From Flavobacterium sp. NRK1 (GTDB taxonomy: Bacteria > Bacteroidota > Bacteroidia > Flavobacteriales > Flavobacteriaceae), in contig NZ_JAMXLA010000001.1 in the NCBI RefSeq assembly GCF_024054175.1, positions 1,533,772-1,597,771 of the forward strand: a stretch of DNA of 64,000 nucleotides, written 5' to 3'. The notes below the pieces were generated by a model. That model was not told the origin of the DNA, did no database searches, and saw only the letters and a program-made list of their open reading frames with translations. Position numbers and translations under genes: made by a program. Of this stretch, positions 45,362 through 55,370 are shown piece after piece (position 1 is the stretch's first letter; each line of letters starts with the position of its first letter).

Positions 45362-47110
45362 ATGTATAGAAGCCATAATTGCGGAGCGCTTAACGCTTCA
45401 CATATCAACCAGGAAGTAACATTAGCAGGATGGGTGCAAAAATCACGTAACAAGGGTTTCCTTATATGGGTAGACCTTAGAGACCGTTATGGCATAACTC
45501 AATTGATTTTTGATGAGGCACGCACACAAAAAGATGTTTTTGAAAAAGCTGCCACTTTAGGAAGAGAATTTGTTATTCAGGTTAAAGGTACTGTTATAGA
45601 GCGTGAATCTAAAAACGCAGCTATGGCCACAGGAGATATAGAAATACTGGTAACAGAACTTACTATACTTAATGCCGCAATTGTTCCGCCGTTTACTATA
45701 GAAGACGAAACCGATGGAGGAGAAGATATACGTATGAAATACCGTTATCTTGATATTCGCCGTAATCCGGTAAAAAACAGCCTTCTTTTCCGTCATAAAG
45801 TAGCAATGGAAGTTAGAAATTATCTTTCTGCTCAGGACTTTGTTGAGGTAGAAACGCCTGTGCTTATAAAATCTACTCCGGAAGGAGCGCGTGACTTTGT
45901 TGTGCCATCAAGAATGAATCCGGGGCAGTTTTATGCATTACCACAGTCACCGCAAACCTTTAAGCAGTTGCTTATGGTAGGAGGTATGGACAAATATTTC
46001 CAGATTGTAAAATGTTTTCGTGATGAAGACCTTCGTGCCGACCGTCAGCCGGAATTTACGCAGATAGACTGTGAAATGGCTTTTGTTGAACAGGAAGATA
46101 TTATAGGTGTGTTTGAAGGGCTTGCCAGCCACCTGCTAAAACAGGTTAAAGGTGTAGAAACAGGCAAATTCCCAAGAATGACCTATGACGAAGCAATGAG
46201 AAAGTATGGTAACGACAAACCGGATATTCGTTTCGGGATGGAGTTTGGAGAACTTAATGAAGTGGCAAAACATAAAGATTTTGCAGTATTCAATAATTCA
46301 GAATTAGTAGTAGGTATTGCTGTGCCGGGTGCTGCTTCTTACACCCGTAAAGAGATAGACGGACTTATTGAGTGGGTTAAACGCCCACAGGTAGGTGCGA
46401 GCGGTATGGTATATGCTAAATATGAAGCTGATGGTTCTATAAAATCATCGGTAGATAAATTTTATGATCAGGAAGATCTTAAAAAATGGGCAGATATAAC
46501 TGCGGCAAAACCGGGCGACCTTATATTGGTGCTTTCGGGAGATGCTCATAAAACACGTACTCGCCTTAGTGCGCTTCGTATGGAATTAGCAACGCGTCTT
46601 GGATTGAGAGATCCGGAAGTATTTGCTCCATTATGGGTTGTAGATTTTCCTCTGTTGGAGTGGGATGAAGAAAGTGAGCGTTTTCATGCTATGCACCACC
46701 CATTCACATCGCCAAAGCCGGAAGATATTCCGTTGTTAGAAACTAATCCGGGAGCCGTAAGAGCTAATGCTTATGACCTTGTATTAAATGGTAACGAAAT
46801 TGGAGGGGGATCTATAAGAATTCATGACAAAGCTACGCAGGCATTAATGTTTAAATATCTTGGTTTTACCGAAGAACAGGCAAAAGCACAGTTTGGTTTC
46901 TTAATGGATGCATTCCAGTTTGGAGCTCCACCACACGGAGGTCTTGCTTTTGGTTTTGACAGGCTTGTGGCTATACTGGGAGGTCAGGAAACAATCAGGG
47001 ACTTTATTGCTTTCCCTAAAAATAATTCAGGGCGTGATGTTATGATCGATGCACCATCAACAATTGATAATGCACAGCTTGATGAATTATCTATAAAGCT
47101 GAAAAATTAA
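45362..47110 (+). CDS. aspS: Aspartyl-tRNA synthetase
   Basis: A 582-residue class II synthetase of the bacterial type. The N-terminal OB-fold anticodon domain starts MYRSHNCG and includes [20 protein letters not shown]. Motif 2 is [18 protein letters not shown]; motif 3 is [16 protein letters not shown]. The bacterial GAD insertion domain is present in the middle (about 290-420). It charges tRNA-Asp (and possibly tRNA-Asn if indirect Asn synthesis is used). Single gene with own promoter and terminator. Confidence 0.98.
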   Translation: MYRSHNCGALNASHINQEVTLAGWVQKSRNKGFLIWVDLRDRYGITQLIFDEARTQKDVFEKAATLGREFVIQVKGTVIERESKNAAMATGDIEILVTELTILNAAIVPPFTIEDETDGGEDIRMKYRYLDIRRNPVKNSLLFRHKVAMEVRNYLSAQDFVEVETPVLIKSTPEGARDFVVPSRMNPGQFYALPQSPQTFKQLLMVGGMDKYFQIVKCFRDEDLRADRQPEFTQIDCEMAFVEQEDIIGVFEGLASHLLKQVKGVETGKFPRMTYDEAMRKYGNDKPDIRFGMEFGELNEVAKHKDFAVFNNSELVVGIAVPGAASYTRKEIDGLIEWVKRPQVGASGMVYAKYEADGSIKSSVDKFYDQEDLKKWADITAAKPGDLILVLSGDAHKTRTRLSALRMELATRLGLRDPEVFAPLWVVDFPLLEWDEESERFHAMHHPFTSPKPEDIPLLETNPGAVRANAYDLVLNGNEIGGGSIRIHDKATQALMFKYLGFTEEQAKAQFGFLMDAFQFGAPPHGGLAFGFDRLVAILGGQETIRDFIAFPKNNSGRDVMIDAPSTIDNAQLDELSIKLKN

Positions 47111-47122
47111 ATAAGTATTTAT

Positions 47123-47162
47123 AAAAACAGAAGCCCCGCAATTTTGCGGGGCTCCTGTTTTT
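47123..47162. terminator. Bidirectional terminator after aspS
   Basis: A long stem (AAAAACAG, a mismatch, then AGCCCCGCAA and complement) with a TT loop and T-run. Lies between aspS and a convergent lipoprotein gene. Confidence 0.9.
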
Positions 47163-47175
47163 ACTGAATTTGGTT

Positions 47176-48207
47176 TTATGGTAATGCATCAATTGCCGCT
47201 ATAAGTTCAGCTTTTGTAATACTATCAAGTTCAGCATCTGTAATGGTAATTATCTGGTCTTCTACAATGGTTACTGCTTTAATGGCATAAGTCCATTCAC
47301 CATCCTGTTCAGAAACAAAAATCACATAACATTCCAACCCTATCGGAATTAATCCGTAATGTTCGCTAAAAAGTCCTGTTTCCTCATCATAAGTGTCCAA
47401 CAATGCCAATGCACTTCCTTCGCCTACATAAGCAAGGTAAACAGCACTATTGGTATTGTCATAACCTTCCGGCACATCTACATATATAGTGGTTTTAGGT
47501 CGTGGGTCATTATAAAAACGATCTACATTTGTCCATCCAAAGTGGTTAAAATAGCAATAGTAATTACCACCTTCAGCTCCTACACCGGCTTCCTGTTGCG
47601 GATCTTCATTGTTGTTCTCATCCCATACAATATTGCCGCTCTCATCTATAAGTCCAAACCAGAGTGTCATTGTATTATCTTCGCCACCTGTAAGTGAAGC
47701 AGGTACAGTAAGCTGCATTCCACAATTCATTTCAAGCTGTACACCATCCTGGGTAGCATTAATGTAAAATTCACCACCAGATATAAGCAGGCCTTTATCG
47801 CCATTAGGCATAAGTCCCATAGTTGGCCTGTTTGCAGTAAGCATGTTGCCCCGGTTAAACAGTTCCACATATTCAAGAGTTACCTCGCCTGTAACGGGAT
47901 TTCCGTTTTTTGTAAGGCAGCTTGTGTATAAAGATATTGTTACGCCTTTTTCAGAAACAAAAGTTGCAGTTCCGTCGGCACCATCAAAAGTAAATTGCTG
48001 TTTCAGGTTTTCCAGTGCTGCGGTATGTAGTGCATTAAATTCTGCCTGAGTAGGAGTATCAGGTGTTTCAGGTGTCTCGGGAGTTTCAGGTACTTCCGGT
48101 GTTACCGGGGTGTTATGAACTGGTAATAGTTCCGGTCTTTCATAATCACAGGAAGTAGAAAAAGCAAAAAGCGAAAGAGCAGCTAAGAGTAAAATTCTTC
48201 TTTTCAT
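47176..48207 (-). CDS. Lipoprotein with PET-rich linker, unknown
   Basis: A 343-residue protein with a signal peptide and lipobox STSC (Cys about 20). A proline/glutamate/threonine linker follows (repeats of PETPETP and PDTP, about 38-52). The remainder is a beta-rich domain containing KGVTISLYTSCLTKNGNPVTG and GNMLTANRPTMGLMPNGDKG. I do not recognise its family with certainty; surface-exposed lipoprotein is the best description. It ends next to the aspS terminator. Confidence 0.75.
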   Translation of the reverse strand: MKRRILLLAALSLFAFSTSCDYERPELLPVHNTPVTPEVPETPETPETPDTPTQAEFNALHTAALENLKQQFTFDGADGTATFVSEKGVTISLYTSCLTKNGNPVTGEVTLEYVELFNRGNMLTANRPTMGLMPNGDKGLLISGGEFYINATQDGVQLEMNCGMQLTVPASLTGGEDNTMTLWFGLIDESGNIVWDENNNEDPQQEAGVGAEGGNYYCYFNHFGWTNVDRFYNDPRPKTTIYVDVPEGYDNTNSAVYLAYVGEGSALALLDTYDEETGLFSEHYGLIPIGLECYVIFVSEQDGEWTYAIKAVTIVEDQIITITDAELDSITKAELIAAIDALP

Positions 48208-48517
48208 GTTGTTTCATTAATTAGTGGTTAGTCTAGTTTAGTTTAAGTCTTGTATAAAAAACAATTCAATATCTAAATACCCTACTGAAACAATAAATTT
48301 TAATGCTGTAAAAAAGCAAAATCCTGTAAGGAGAACCAACAGGATTTTTAAATATATAGAGATGCCTTACGGCAGATGTTAATTTTTATAATGTTAAACA
48401 TGTTTGATAATTAGATGTTTAAAATGACAAAAAGGTTGCGTGGGTTATATGAAGAAATTGTAAAAAAAATTCCCTCGTTATGAGGGAATGATTATTGATT
48501 GCAGATGATTTATTATC
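48208..48517. other. Intergenic gap with two hairpin terminators
   Basis: This 310-bp stretch holds no gene. Two hairpins are present: ATTCCCTC / GAGGGAAT at 48469-48489 with a minus-strand T-run, closing the T9SS gene that ends at 48518; and AAAATCCTGT / ACAGGATTTT at 48318-48348, a second weaker one. The rest is AT-rich. Confidence 0.75.
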
Positions 48518-50224
48518 TTATTTCTTAATTATATTAATTGTCTTGCTCTTTTCTCCTGATAATATGGTTACAAAGTACATTCCACTATTCAGGTCAGAAA
48601 GATGTATTACACATTCATTATTATTTACTGTGTTAGTAAATATGGTTTGTCCGAGCGTATTAGTTACTGTTAAGGAATCTATAGTGTTATTATTTTTAAT
48701 GTGCATTACATCAGTTACGGGGTTAGGATAATGAATAAGTCCTTCAAAAGAAGTGTCAGCATTGTTTAAAAGTATACTATATACTTGTACGGCAAGTCTT
48801 TCGGTGCTTTCTATACCATAAAGTGTTTGTGAGGCATAGTATGTTGTTCCATCGATAAGCAATGTATCGTTTGGCAGTGAAGTTTCAGTTTCTCCCGGCG
48901 GTGTCTCGGTGCCGTCAGTAGCATACCAGGTTATATTTTCACCTTCTACAATAAGGTCAGCCAGTGTGCCATCTAATGAATAGCTCTGTATTGATTCTCC
49001 TGTAGGTGGAGTAGTAACATAATCTCCCGGTAATACAAGTATTGTAATACTACCTGTAGTAACACATCCTGTTTCAGTATTTCCTATAGAATAATATACA
49101 TCTGCTGATGTTATTATTACAAAGTCACTTGTCAGAGGTGAATTATTTGCTTCATCACTGTAAAGATTTACTTCAAATTCCGATCCATTATAATCCTCTA
49201 TCATATCCATTAGGTTTGCATATGACATCGTGATAGTTTCATCGTCAGGATTATTATCTTCATCGTCTATTAGATAAAGGTTTGCCAAAGGACTTAATGG
49301 TGAAGGATTAGTGTTGATAGTGAAAGAATTTAAGGCATAGTTATCAGCTTCGTCAATCTTTGTGACTCTGGTATATAATGTTTGGACATTGCTATTTATA
49401 TTTATATAACTAGCCGGATTTGGAATCGCATTTACATTTGCTTCTGCATCTTCCGGAATTTCGTAGTAGGCTACAGTATAATTATTTGAATCTAATCCTT
49501 CTAAAAGTATTTCTGTATTGATCGTTAGATCAAAAGAAGTATAGCCGTCGTTGTTTTCGTCACATATATTCAAGTCATTTGGAGTTCCTGTTTCAAAATC
49601 ATTTACAACAATATTGAATGGTGCAGTGGATGCGCATCCTGTTACTAAACTTTCAGAACGGATATACAATGTTGCTGAAGTGGTTGAATATTCAAAAGGA
49701 TTAGCAATAGGATTACTAGCGGTAAGGGCATCGGCTGCAGTGATGTAATAAGTAATTTGTAAATTGTCTGCAGACTCACCGTTCAGAACTATCTCATCCA
49801 ATTGTGTAAGGTCTATAATAGCAATACCGTCTGAAGGGATATCATTATCAAATACAAATTGTGTTGCTAATAATGGAATCATTGGGCTTGGTTCCACTAT
49901 AAGTATAAAGTCGGCAATTGCATAATTAGATGAATTGTTTAATTCTTCAACCCTTGCAAATACTGTAGTATTTGAAGAATAATAATATTCAGGTGCCGAC
50001 AATGGATTAACTCCGTTTTGGGCATCAGTCAGTGTTTCATGATAAGTTACATTGAAATCGGCCGAATTAAGATTCTGAAGTAAAACAGGAGTGTTAAATG
50101 TAAGGTCAAAATAACCTGAAATACCGGAATTGTCTGAACATACACTTAAACCATCCGGTTCTCCAATATTCGGTTGGGCATAGGTAAATGTGCTAAAAAG
50201 AAATAAAAGTAATAGTTTTTTCAT
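48518..50224 (-). CDS. Secreted repeat protein with T9SS type A sorting domain
   Basis: A 568-residue protein: signal peptide to about residue 16, at least three related beta-modules of about 130 residues (LTFNTPVLLQNLNSADFNV, LDEIVLNGESADNLQI, LTINTEILLEGLDSNNYTV), an Ig-like stretch (NITWYATDGTETPPGE), and a C-terminal T9SS type A signal (LIHYPNPVTDVMHIKN through SGMYFVTILSG). Exported to the cell surface or medium; likely an adhesin or matrix protein, but no enzyme domain is visible. The 127-residue orphan module at 50443 is related in sequence. Confidence 0.85.
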   Translation of the reverse strand: MKKLLLLFLFSTFTYAQPNIGEPDGLSVCSDNSGISGYFDLTFNTPVLLQNLNSADFNVTYHETLTDAQNGVNPLSAPEYYYSSNTTVFARVEELNNSSNYAIADFILIVEPSPMIPLLATQFVFDNDIPSDGIAIIDLTQLDEIVLNGESADNLQITYYITAADALTASNPIANPFEYSTTSATLYIRSESLVTGCASTAPFNIVVNDFETGTPNDLNICDENNDGYTSFDLTINTEILLEGLDSNNYTVAYYEIPEDAEANVNAIPNPASYININSNVQTLYTRVTKIDEADNYALNSFTINTNPSPLSPLANLYLIDDEDNNPDDETITMSYANLMDMIEDYNGSEFEVNLYSDEANNSPLTSDFVIITSADVYYSIGNTETGCVTTGSITILVLPGDYVTTPPTGESIQSYSLDGTLADLIVEGENITWYATDGTETPPGETETSLPNDTLLIDGTTYYASQTLYGIESTERLAVQVYSILLNNADTSFEGLIHYPNPVTDVMHIKNNNTIDSLTVTNTLGQTIFTNTVNNNECVIHLSDLNSGMYFVTILSGEKSKTINIIKK

Positions 50225-50442
50225 GATAATAATTTTAGATTGGTATTTTAAAGATACACAGATTTACAAAAGGTGCGTAATAATTATGCAGTTTTGTAAT
50301 TGTAATCTTTTATAATCTAGTGTAATGAATTCAGATTGGAGATGAACAAGATAAATTTACCAGCCTAAGTTATGCCATTTAGGTTATTTCTTTAAAATAA
50401 CAGGTTAATGGAGAATCCTGAAGAGTATGTTGATTTTAAATT

Positions 50443-50826
50443 TTAAAAAACAAGGTCATATGTGTTCTTTGTTTCTGTAATCGGGTCAGCAATTATCGTA
50501 AAAGATTCTATCACATATTCAGTAGGATTGTTTTTTGAAGTTACCCTAACATAGATAGTTTCTTTTTCAGGTAATATATTGTAATATTTCCAAGGAGTTT
50601 CAAAAGCATTTTTATTAGCTATTGCCAGTTTTTCCGACTCAAAATAGTTTACAGTATATTCTGTAATATTCAAACCTTCAAGTACAGCATCATTATTTAT
50701 AGTAAGGTCAAAAAGTGCTATTCTGTCTTTATCAGGATCTGAAGCTATGATGTTTTTTGGTTTGCTGATATTAAAAGTTGCGGTACAGGTATTTTTGGAG
50801 AAAAGTGATTTTAGTAACTTTTTCAT
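50443..50826 (-). CDS. Orphan single repeat module, no clear signal peptide
   Basis: A 127-residue protein whose core (ALFDLTINNDAVLEGLNITEYTVNYFES, TIYVRVTSKNNPTEYVIESFTI) matches one module of the T9SS protein at 48518. It starts MKKLLKSLFSKNTCTATF, which is not a good signal peptide, and it has no sorting domain. Could be a decayed duplicate of the upstream gene's paralogue, or a short free-standing module. No terminator or promoter stands out. Confidence 0.6.
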   Translation of the reverse strand: MKKLLKSLFSKNTCTATFNISKPKNIIASDPDKDRIALFDLTINNDAVLEGLNITEYTVNYFESEKLAIANKNAFETPWKYYNILPEKETIYVRVTSKNNPTEYVIESFTIIADPITETKNTYDLVF

Positions 50827-50970
50827 TGGGGGTTGAGTAAGATATAGTTGGTAAGATGATTATTTCAGGGATGAACAGGACATCCCGTTATCGATGAACG
50901 GGATTTCTTGCGTTTTAGTATGTTATTTCTTAATTATTTTTTAGTTTAATTTTTATTACTGGGGGTGCTG

Positions 50971-51408
50971 TTATTTTAAATAAACACAATGGTTGTAATA
51001 ATCTATTATTGCTTTGCCTTTCATTAATATATCTGCGCCAATAATGCCATGTACAGGTTTTGCTTTATATTGGCGTAATGCTTCATTAACGTGAGACATA
51101 TCAAATATTACCAAACCGAAGTTTTTGCAATTCCATCTGCCAAGTTTCAGTTTGTTTTTTAAAGAGGTTTGGGTCAGCATACCTGTTCCTCCGGCTCCTG
51201 CAGCTTTAGTGTCAGAATCCGTTGCCGAAAGTTCAAAATGGGCTATGGCTTCAAAACCGACACAACTGTTAGATGCCCCTGTGTCTAAAATAAAGTTGCC
51301 CTCAATACCATTAATCTTTGCTTTAATAAGTAAATGCTGGGTTTTTGATAGCTTGAATTTTATGCGTTTATAACCTTTTTGCTTTAAGGTGTCGTACAGA
51401 TTTTCCAT
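50971..51408 (-). CDS. Retropepsin-like aspartic protease family protein
   Basis: A 145-residue protein with the aspartic active-site motif NFILDTGASNSCVG and the flap-proximal region IIGADILMKGKAIIDY. Monomeric retropepsin-like proteins form homodimers. It has no signal peptide with the ATG at 51408 (MENLYDTLKQ); a longer frame to 51495 adds a mismatched hydrophobic start and would overlap the region in front of the divergent tatD gene. Substrate unknown. Confidence 0.8.
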   Translation of the reverse strand: MENLYDTLKQKGYKRIKFKLSKTQHLLIKAKINGIEGNFILDTGASNSCVGFEAIAHFELSATDSDTKAAGAGGTGMLTQTSLKNKLKLGRWNCKNFGLVIFDMSHVNEALRQYKAKPVHGIIGADILMKGKAIIDYYNHCVYLK

Positions 51409-51506
51409 TTTAGGGATTTGCTTTCCTTCAAAAATACTTAAATTATAACATAATTGAGGTAAAAGCCATATCAACTTTGTAATTTTACACTCCAAAAAAA
51501 TATTTG

Positions 51507-52274
51507 ATGATTCTTACCGATACCCATACCCATTTATATAGTGAAGAATTTGCCGGTGACCGCAATGCCATGATGCAGCGTGCTTTTAATGCAGGTGTTA
51601 GGAGGCTCTTTGTTCCGTCTATAGATTCATCTTACACGCAGCAGATGTATGAAATTGAAAAGGAATATCCGGATAACGTGTTCCTGATGATGGGGCTGCA
51701 TCCTACCTATGTAAAAGAAAATTATAAAGAAGAACTTGAGCATGTTGAAAAGCAACTAGCTAGCAGAAAGTTTTGTGCTGTAGGAGAAATAGGAGTAGAT
51801 CTATATTGGGACAAAACCCGCCTTGCCGAACAGCAGTATGCATTTAAGTACCAAATACAATTGGCGAAAAAATATGGGCTTGCCATAAACATTCATTGCC
51901 GTGATGCTTTTAATGAAGTTTTTGAAGTGCTGGAAAGTGAGAAAGGCGACGACCTGTTTGGTATATTTCATTGCTTTACCGGCGATTTTGAGCAGGCTCA
52001 AAAAGCCATTTCATACAATATGAAATTGGGTATTGGCGGTGTTGCTACCTTTAAAAATGGTAAAATAGACCAGTTTCTTGCTGAGATAGATTTGAAAAAT
52101 ATTGTATTGGAAACAGACTCTCCTTACCTGGCACCGGTGCCGCACAGGGGTAAAAGAAACGAAAGCAGTTTTACTTTACTTGTAGCTGAAAAACTAGCTG
52201 CAATTTATGGCGTAACAGTTGAAGAAATAGCTGCTATAACTACTCAGAATTCTAAAGATATATATGGGATTTAA
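51507..52274 (+). CDS. TatD family metal-dependent hydrolase
   Basis: A 255-residue TIM-barrel hydrolase. Metal-binding residues are seen in LTDTHTHLYS (HxH), GEIGVDLYWD, INIHCRDAF, FHCFTGD and LETDSPYLAP. The ATG at 51507 is used; the codon before it is TTG. TatD proteins are DNases acting on 3' ends or in RNA/DNA quality control. It starts a three-gene cluster with the acyltransferase and asparaginase genes. Confidence 0.94.
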   Translation: MILTDTHTHLYSEEFAGDRNAMMQRAFNAGVRRLFVPSIDSSYTQQMYEIEKEYPDNVFLMMGLHPTYVKENYKEELEHVEKQLASRKFCAVGEIGVDLYWDKTRLAEQQYAFKYQIQLAKKYGLAINIHCRDAFNEVFEVLESEKGDDLFGIFHCFTGDFEQAQKAISYNMKLGIGGVATFKNGKIDQFLAEIDLKNIVLETDSPYLAPVPHRGKRNESSFTLLVAEKLAAIYGVTVEEIAAITTQNSKDIYGI

Positions 52275-52342
52275 AAAAGAAATACGGGTAAATTGATAAA
52301 TTTTTTGTTCTTTTGTGAATTGTTTTAACCATTAAGAAGTAC

Positions 52343-53479
52343 ATGTCGAAATTTGACCATATAAGGCCTTTTTATGATAGTGAGGTTAACGAGGCTATAT
52401 GCAGCGTAGTGCACCACCCTATGATGAAGGCGCTAATGAGCTTCGCATTTCCTGATGTTGAAGAATCTGTTTGGGTTGGGCAACTTGAAAAAACGCACTC
52501 TAAGCGTGATTTTCAGGTTAATTTCATTTATCCGGCAGTACAAAAAGTACTTGAAAAGAGTTCTGACGGACTTACTACTTCAGGTTTCGAAAAGCTGGAC
52601 AAGCATACTCCTTACCTTTATATATCTAACCACAGGGATATTATTTTAGATACATCTTTAATCAATGTATCATTATATGACCACAGACTTATCATGACGG
52701 CATCTGCCATAGGTGATAACCTTGTGCAAAAAGCTTTTTTACATACACTTTCACGCCTTAACAGGAATTTTTTAGTGCAACGAAGCCTAACCCCCAGGGG
52801 TTTGCTGCAAAGCTCTAAACTGATGTCAGAATATATCTGTCAGCTCTTATCGCGCGAAAACCGTTCGGTCTGGATAGCACAGCGTGAAGGACGTACTAAA
52901 GATGGTAATGATATGACCCAGCAAGGTGTGCTGAAAATGCTGGCAATGGCATCTGATGAAGAAAACCTGATGGATTATTTTAAAAAGATCAGGATAGTGC
53001 CGGTATCTATTTCTTATGAATATGACCCTACCGATATGCTAAAAATGCCGCGCCTGGTAGCTGAAGCTAATGATGAGGTGTATATAAAAGAAAAGAATGA
53101 GGACTTTATGACGCTTATCAGTGGGATAATGGGGCAAAAAAAACGTATACACATTCATGTCGGTGATGTGCTTGAAAATGAACTTGATGCTATAAAAGAA
53201 GAGTTTGATAATCAAAACAAGCAAATTCAGGCTTTGGCACAGGTAATTGATGATTCTATACTTACAGGTTATAAATTATGGCCTACCAACTTTATTGCTT
53301 ACGATTTATTGAACAATACTAAACGTTTTGCATCGCATTATACCGAAAAAGAGAAAATGCTGTTTGAAAGAAGGCTTGAAATGCGCATAGATATAGAAAA
53401 CAAAATTGTAAGAGAAGGATTTCTGGCTATGTATGCTAACCCGGTGGTTAATAAAATGAAATACGAGAATGCAGTCTAA
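52343..53479 (+). CDS. 1-acylglycerol-3-phosphate acyltransferase-like protein
   Basis: A 378-residue PlsC-domain protein. The catalytic HX4D motif is in SNHRDIILDTSL (His-Arg-Asp-Ile-Ile-Leu-Asp), and IAQREGRTKDG fits the later conserved glycine/glutamate block. There is no strong membrane anchor at the N-terminus. It should transfer acyl groups in phospholipid or lipid synthesis; exact acceptor unknown. It overlaps the asparaginase gene by 11 bp. Confidence 0.85.
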   Translation: MSKFDHIRPFYDSEVNEAICSVVHHPMMKALMSFAFPDVEESVWVGQLEKTHSKRDFQVNFIYPAVQKVLEKSSDGLTTSGFEKLDKHTPYLYISNHRDIILDTSLINVSLYDHRLIMTASAIGDNLVQKAFLHTLSRLNRNFLVQRSLTPRGLLQSSKLMSEYICQLLSRENRSVWIAQREGRTKDGNDMTQQGVLKMLAMASDEENLMDYFKKIRIVPVSISYEYDPTDMLKMPRLVAEANDEVYIKEKNEDFMTLISGIMGQKKRIHIHVGDVLENELDAIKEEFDNQNKQIQALAQVIDDSILTGYKLWPTNFIAYDLLNNTKRFASHYTEKEKMLFERRLEMRIDIENKIVREGFLAMYANPVVNKMKYENAV

Positions 53480-54497
53480 GCCTAATATTCTACTGGTTTA
53501 TACAGGAGGTACCATTGGTATGGTAAAGAATTTTGAAACAGGAGCCCTTAAGGTATTCGATTTTAAGAAACTCCTGCAACGTATACCCGAATTAAAACTC
53601 CTTGACTGCAATATAGAAACAGTATCTTTTGAAAAACCTATAGATTCGTCTAATATGGACGCTTCTAAATGGGTTAAGATCGCTGCTATTATAGAAGAAA
53701 ACTACGATAATTTTGATGGTTTTGTTATCCTTCACGGATCCGATACCATGTCATATTCAGCATCAGCATTAAGCTTTATGCTTGAGAATTTAAAAAAACC
53801 AGTGGTTTTTACTGGTTCTCAGCTACCTATAGGTGATTTGCGTACCGATGCAAAAGAAAATCTTATTACAGCAATTCAAATAGCTTCACTAAGGCATAAG
53901 CATCTTCCGGTAATACAGGAGGTATGTCTTTATTTTGAATATAAGCTGTACCGTGGTAACCGTACAACAAAAATAAGTGCCGAGCACTTTAATGCCTTTA
54001 CATCGCCTAATTATCCTGCACTTGCAGAATCGGGTGTTCACTTAAAGGTAAGTAATGATTTATTGCTGACCCAAACATCTGAAAATGATTTTAAGGTTAG
54101 CAAACAAATGGATGCTAATGTTGTTATAGTAAAAATGTTTCCCGGTATAAGTGAAGCAGTATTATCTGCTATAGTTGCTATACCCGGTTTAAAAGGTATG
54201 GTACTGGAAACTTATGGTAGCGGCAATGCACCATCTGAAGACTGGTTTATAAATATTCTTAGAAATGCAATTGCTAAGGGTTTACATGTGGTTAATGTAA
54301 CGCAATGTTCCGGCGGCAGCGTAAACATGGGGCATTATGAAACCAGTACAATGCTTAAGGAAATTGGCGTGATTTCGGGAGCAGATATTACTACCGAGGC
54401 TGCCATAACCAAGATGATGCACCTGCTGGGGCAGGAAGTGCCGCATAATGATTTTAAATTATTATTTGAGACTTCACAACGTGGTGAATTGTCTTAA
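53469..54497 (+). CDS. ansA: Type I (cytoplasmic) asparaginase
   Basis: A 342-residue asparaginase. The first active-site loop is YTGGTIGMV (nucleophilic Thr), the second HGSDTMSYSASALSFML (Thr-Asp-Lys site region). It lacks a signal peptide, so it is the cytoplasmic type that hydrolyses asparagine to aspartate and ammonia. It overlaps the upstream acyltransferase gene, so they are co-translated. It ends 53 bp before a tRNA gene. Confidence 0.94.
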   Translation: MQSKPNILLVYTGGTIGMVKNFETGALKVFDFKKLLQRIPELKLLDCNIETVSFEKPIDSSNMDASKWVKIAAIIEENYDNFDGFVILHGSDTMSYSASALSFMLENLKKPVVFTGSQLPIGDLRTDAKENLITAIQIASLRHKHLPVIQEVCLYFEYKLYRGNRTTKISAEHFNAFTSPNYPALAESGVHLKVSNDLLLTQTSENDFKVSKQMDANVVIVKMFPGISEAVLSAIVAIPGLKGMVLETYGSGNAPSEDWFINILRNAIAKGLHVVNVTQCSGGSVNMGHYETSTMLKEIGVISGADITTEAAITKMMHLLGQEVPHNDFKLLFETSQRGELS

Positions 54498-54550
54498 TTA
54501 AATTTTTTTATATCCATTAATAAATCCTATTTTTGCCCGCGCAATAATTT

Positions 54551-54638
54551 AGAGAGGTGGCCGAGTGGTCGAAGGCGCACGCCTGGAAAGTGTGTATGCT
54601 CCAAAAGGGCATCGAGGGTTCGAATCCCTTCCTCTCTG
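54551..54638 (+). tRNA. tRNA-Ser, anticodon GGA
   Basis: An 88-nt class II tRNA. Acceptor AGAGAGG pairs with CCTCTCT and discriminator is G; no CCA is encoded. The anticodon loop CTGGAAA gives GGA. The long variable arm typical of serine tRNA is present (TGCTC-CAAAA-GGGCA). The island genes begin immediately after it. Confidence 0.96.
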
Positions 54639-54697
54639 CTGAAATGATTTTTTTAGCTTTTCAAAACAAAGCAAAATTTTCAAAAAGCTAAGTAAAG

Positions 54698-54728
54698 CCT
54701 GCATAATCAATGATTTGCAGGTTTTTTT
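54698..54728 (+). terminator. Terminator after tRNA-Ser
   Basis: CCTGCA / TGCAGG stem extended by AATC / GATT with one bulge, then a T-run. Probably ends the tRNA transcript. Confidence 0.7.
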
Positions 54729-54772
54729 ATTTTTGATCATTGCTCAAAATTTGCAAAAGTGGACAAATAGTT

Positions 54773-54817
54773 TGTGGCAAATCTGTGGCAATTTTATTTT
54801 CAGAAAAAATTGCCACA
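54773..54817. repeat. TGTGGCA repeats, candidate recombination/att sites
   Basis: TGTGGCA occurs directly at 54773-54779 and 54784-54790 and inverted at 54811-54817. The second and third copies form a 12-bp inverted repeat (TGTGGCAATTTT and complement). It lies between the tRNA-Ser gene and the integrase remnant, the place for integrase-binding sites. Assignment is inference. Confidence 0.5.
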
Positions 54818-54919
54818 AAAACGAGGTTAACTTGTTGATTTAAAACATTTAAAGCTCCTTAACGATTTGAATTGAAGACACTATAATTCGACCTTTATTA
54901 ACTTTAAAATTGTTGAATT

Positions 54920-55370
54920 ATGTTAGAAAACAGTTTTGGATTAACCTTCTTTTTGAAGAAATCCACAAAGAAAAACGAGAAGTATGTTTATTTAAGGATC
55001 ACCGTGGACGGGATTCCCAAGGAGGTTTCAACGAAACACAAGTGGGATCCTGAACGATGGAATCAAAAAACCTAGAGGGCGGTAGGTATCAAAGAAGATG
55101 CAAAGACCCTAAAACTTTTACATTGAGACGCTTCAGGTAAAAATCCAGCAGTTCAAGAATGATTTGATCTTGAATGATGAAATAATCACGTCACAGAAAA
55201 TTATGGATTTTGTGAAAGGTAAGTCCCCTCTACAGCGAAACTGCTCGAGGAATTCCAGAAGCATAATGATGAAATGCTCGCACTAGTTCCAAAAGAATAC
55301 GCAAAAGGTACGCACTGCTCCCACTTACGTCAGGTATAGAATTTGTATCTTTGCAAGTATCAGATATATT
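54920..55370 (+). pseudogene. Decayed tyrosine integrase (N-terminal part)
   Basis: From the ATG at 54920 the frame reads like the arm-binding start of Bacteroidota tyrosine recombinases (KYVYLRITVDGIPKEVSTKH, then KWDPERWNQK) but hits a stop at 55073. The family sequence resumes in another frame at about 55119 (YIETLQVKIQQFKNDLILND) and again shifted from about 55221 (TAKLLEEFQKHNDEMLALVP), ending near YAKGTH. The catalytic domain is gone. The base composition is richer in GC than its surroundings. It marks an integration at the tRNA-Ser gene that can no longer excise by itself. The 3' limit given is approximate. Confidence 0.75.

Noticed and set aside
50882-50904. Hairpin ATCCCGTT / AACGGGAT as a terminator
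   Set aside because: It has no T-run in the direction of the minus-strand gene it would close; noted but not called.
54549-54740. Minus-strand frame of 63 residues across the tRNA gene
   Set aside because: It reads the tRNA-Ser antisense (the typical DSNPRC...LSRRAPSTTRPP pattern), a known artefact of frames over tRNA genes.
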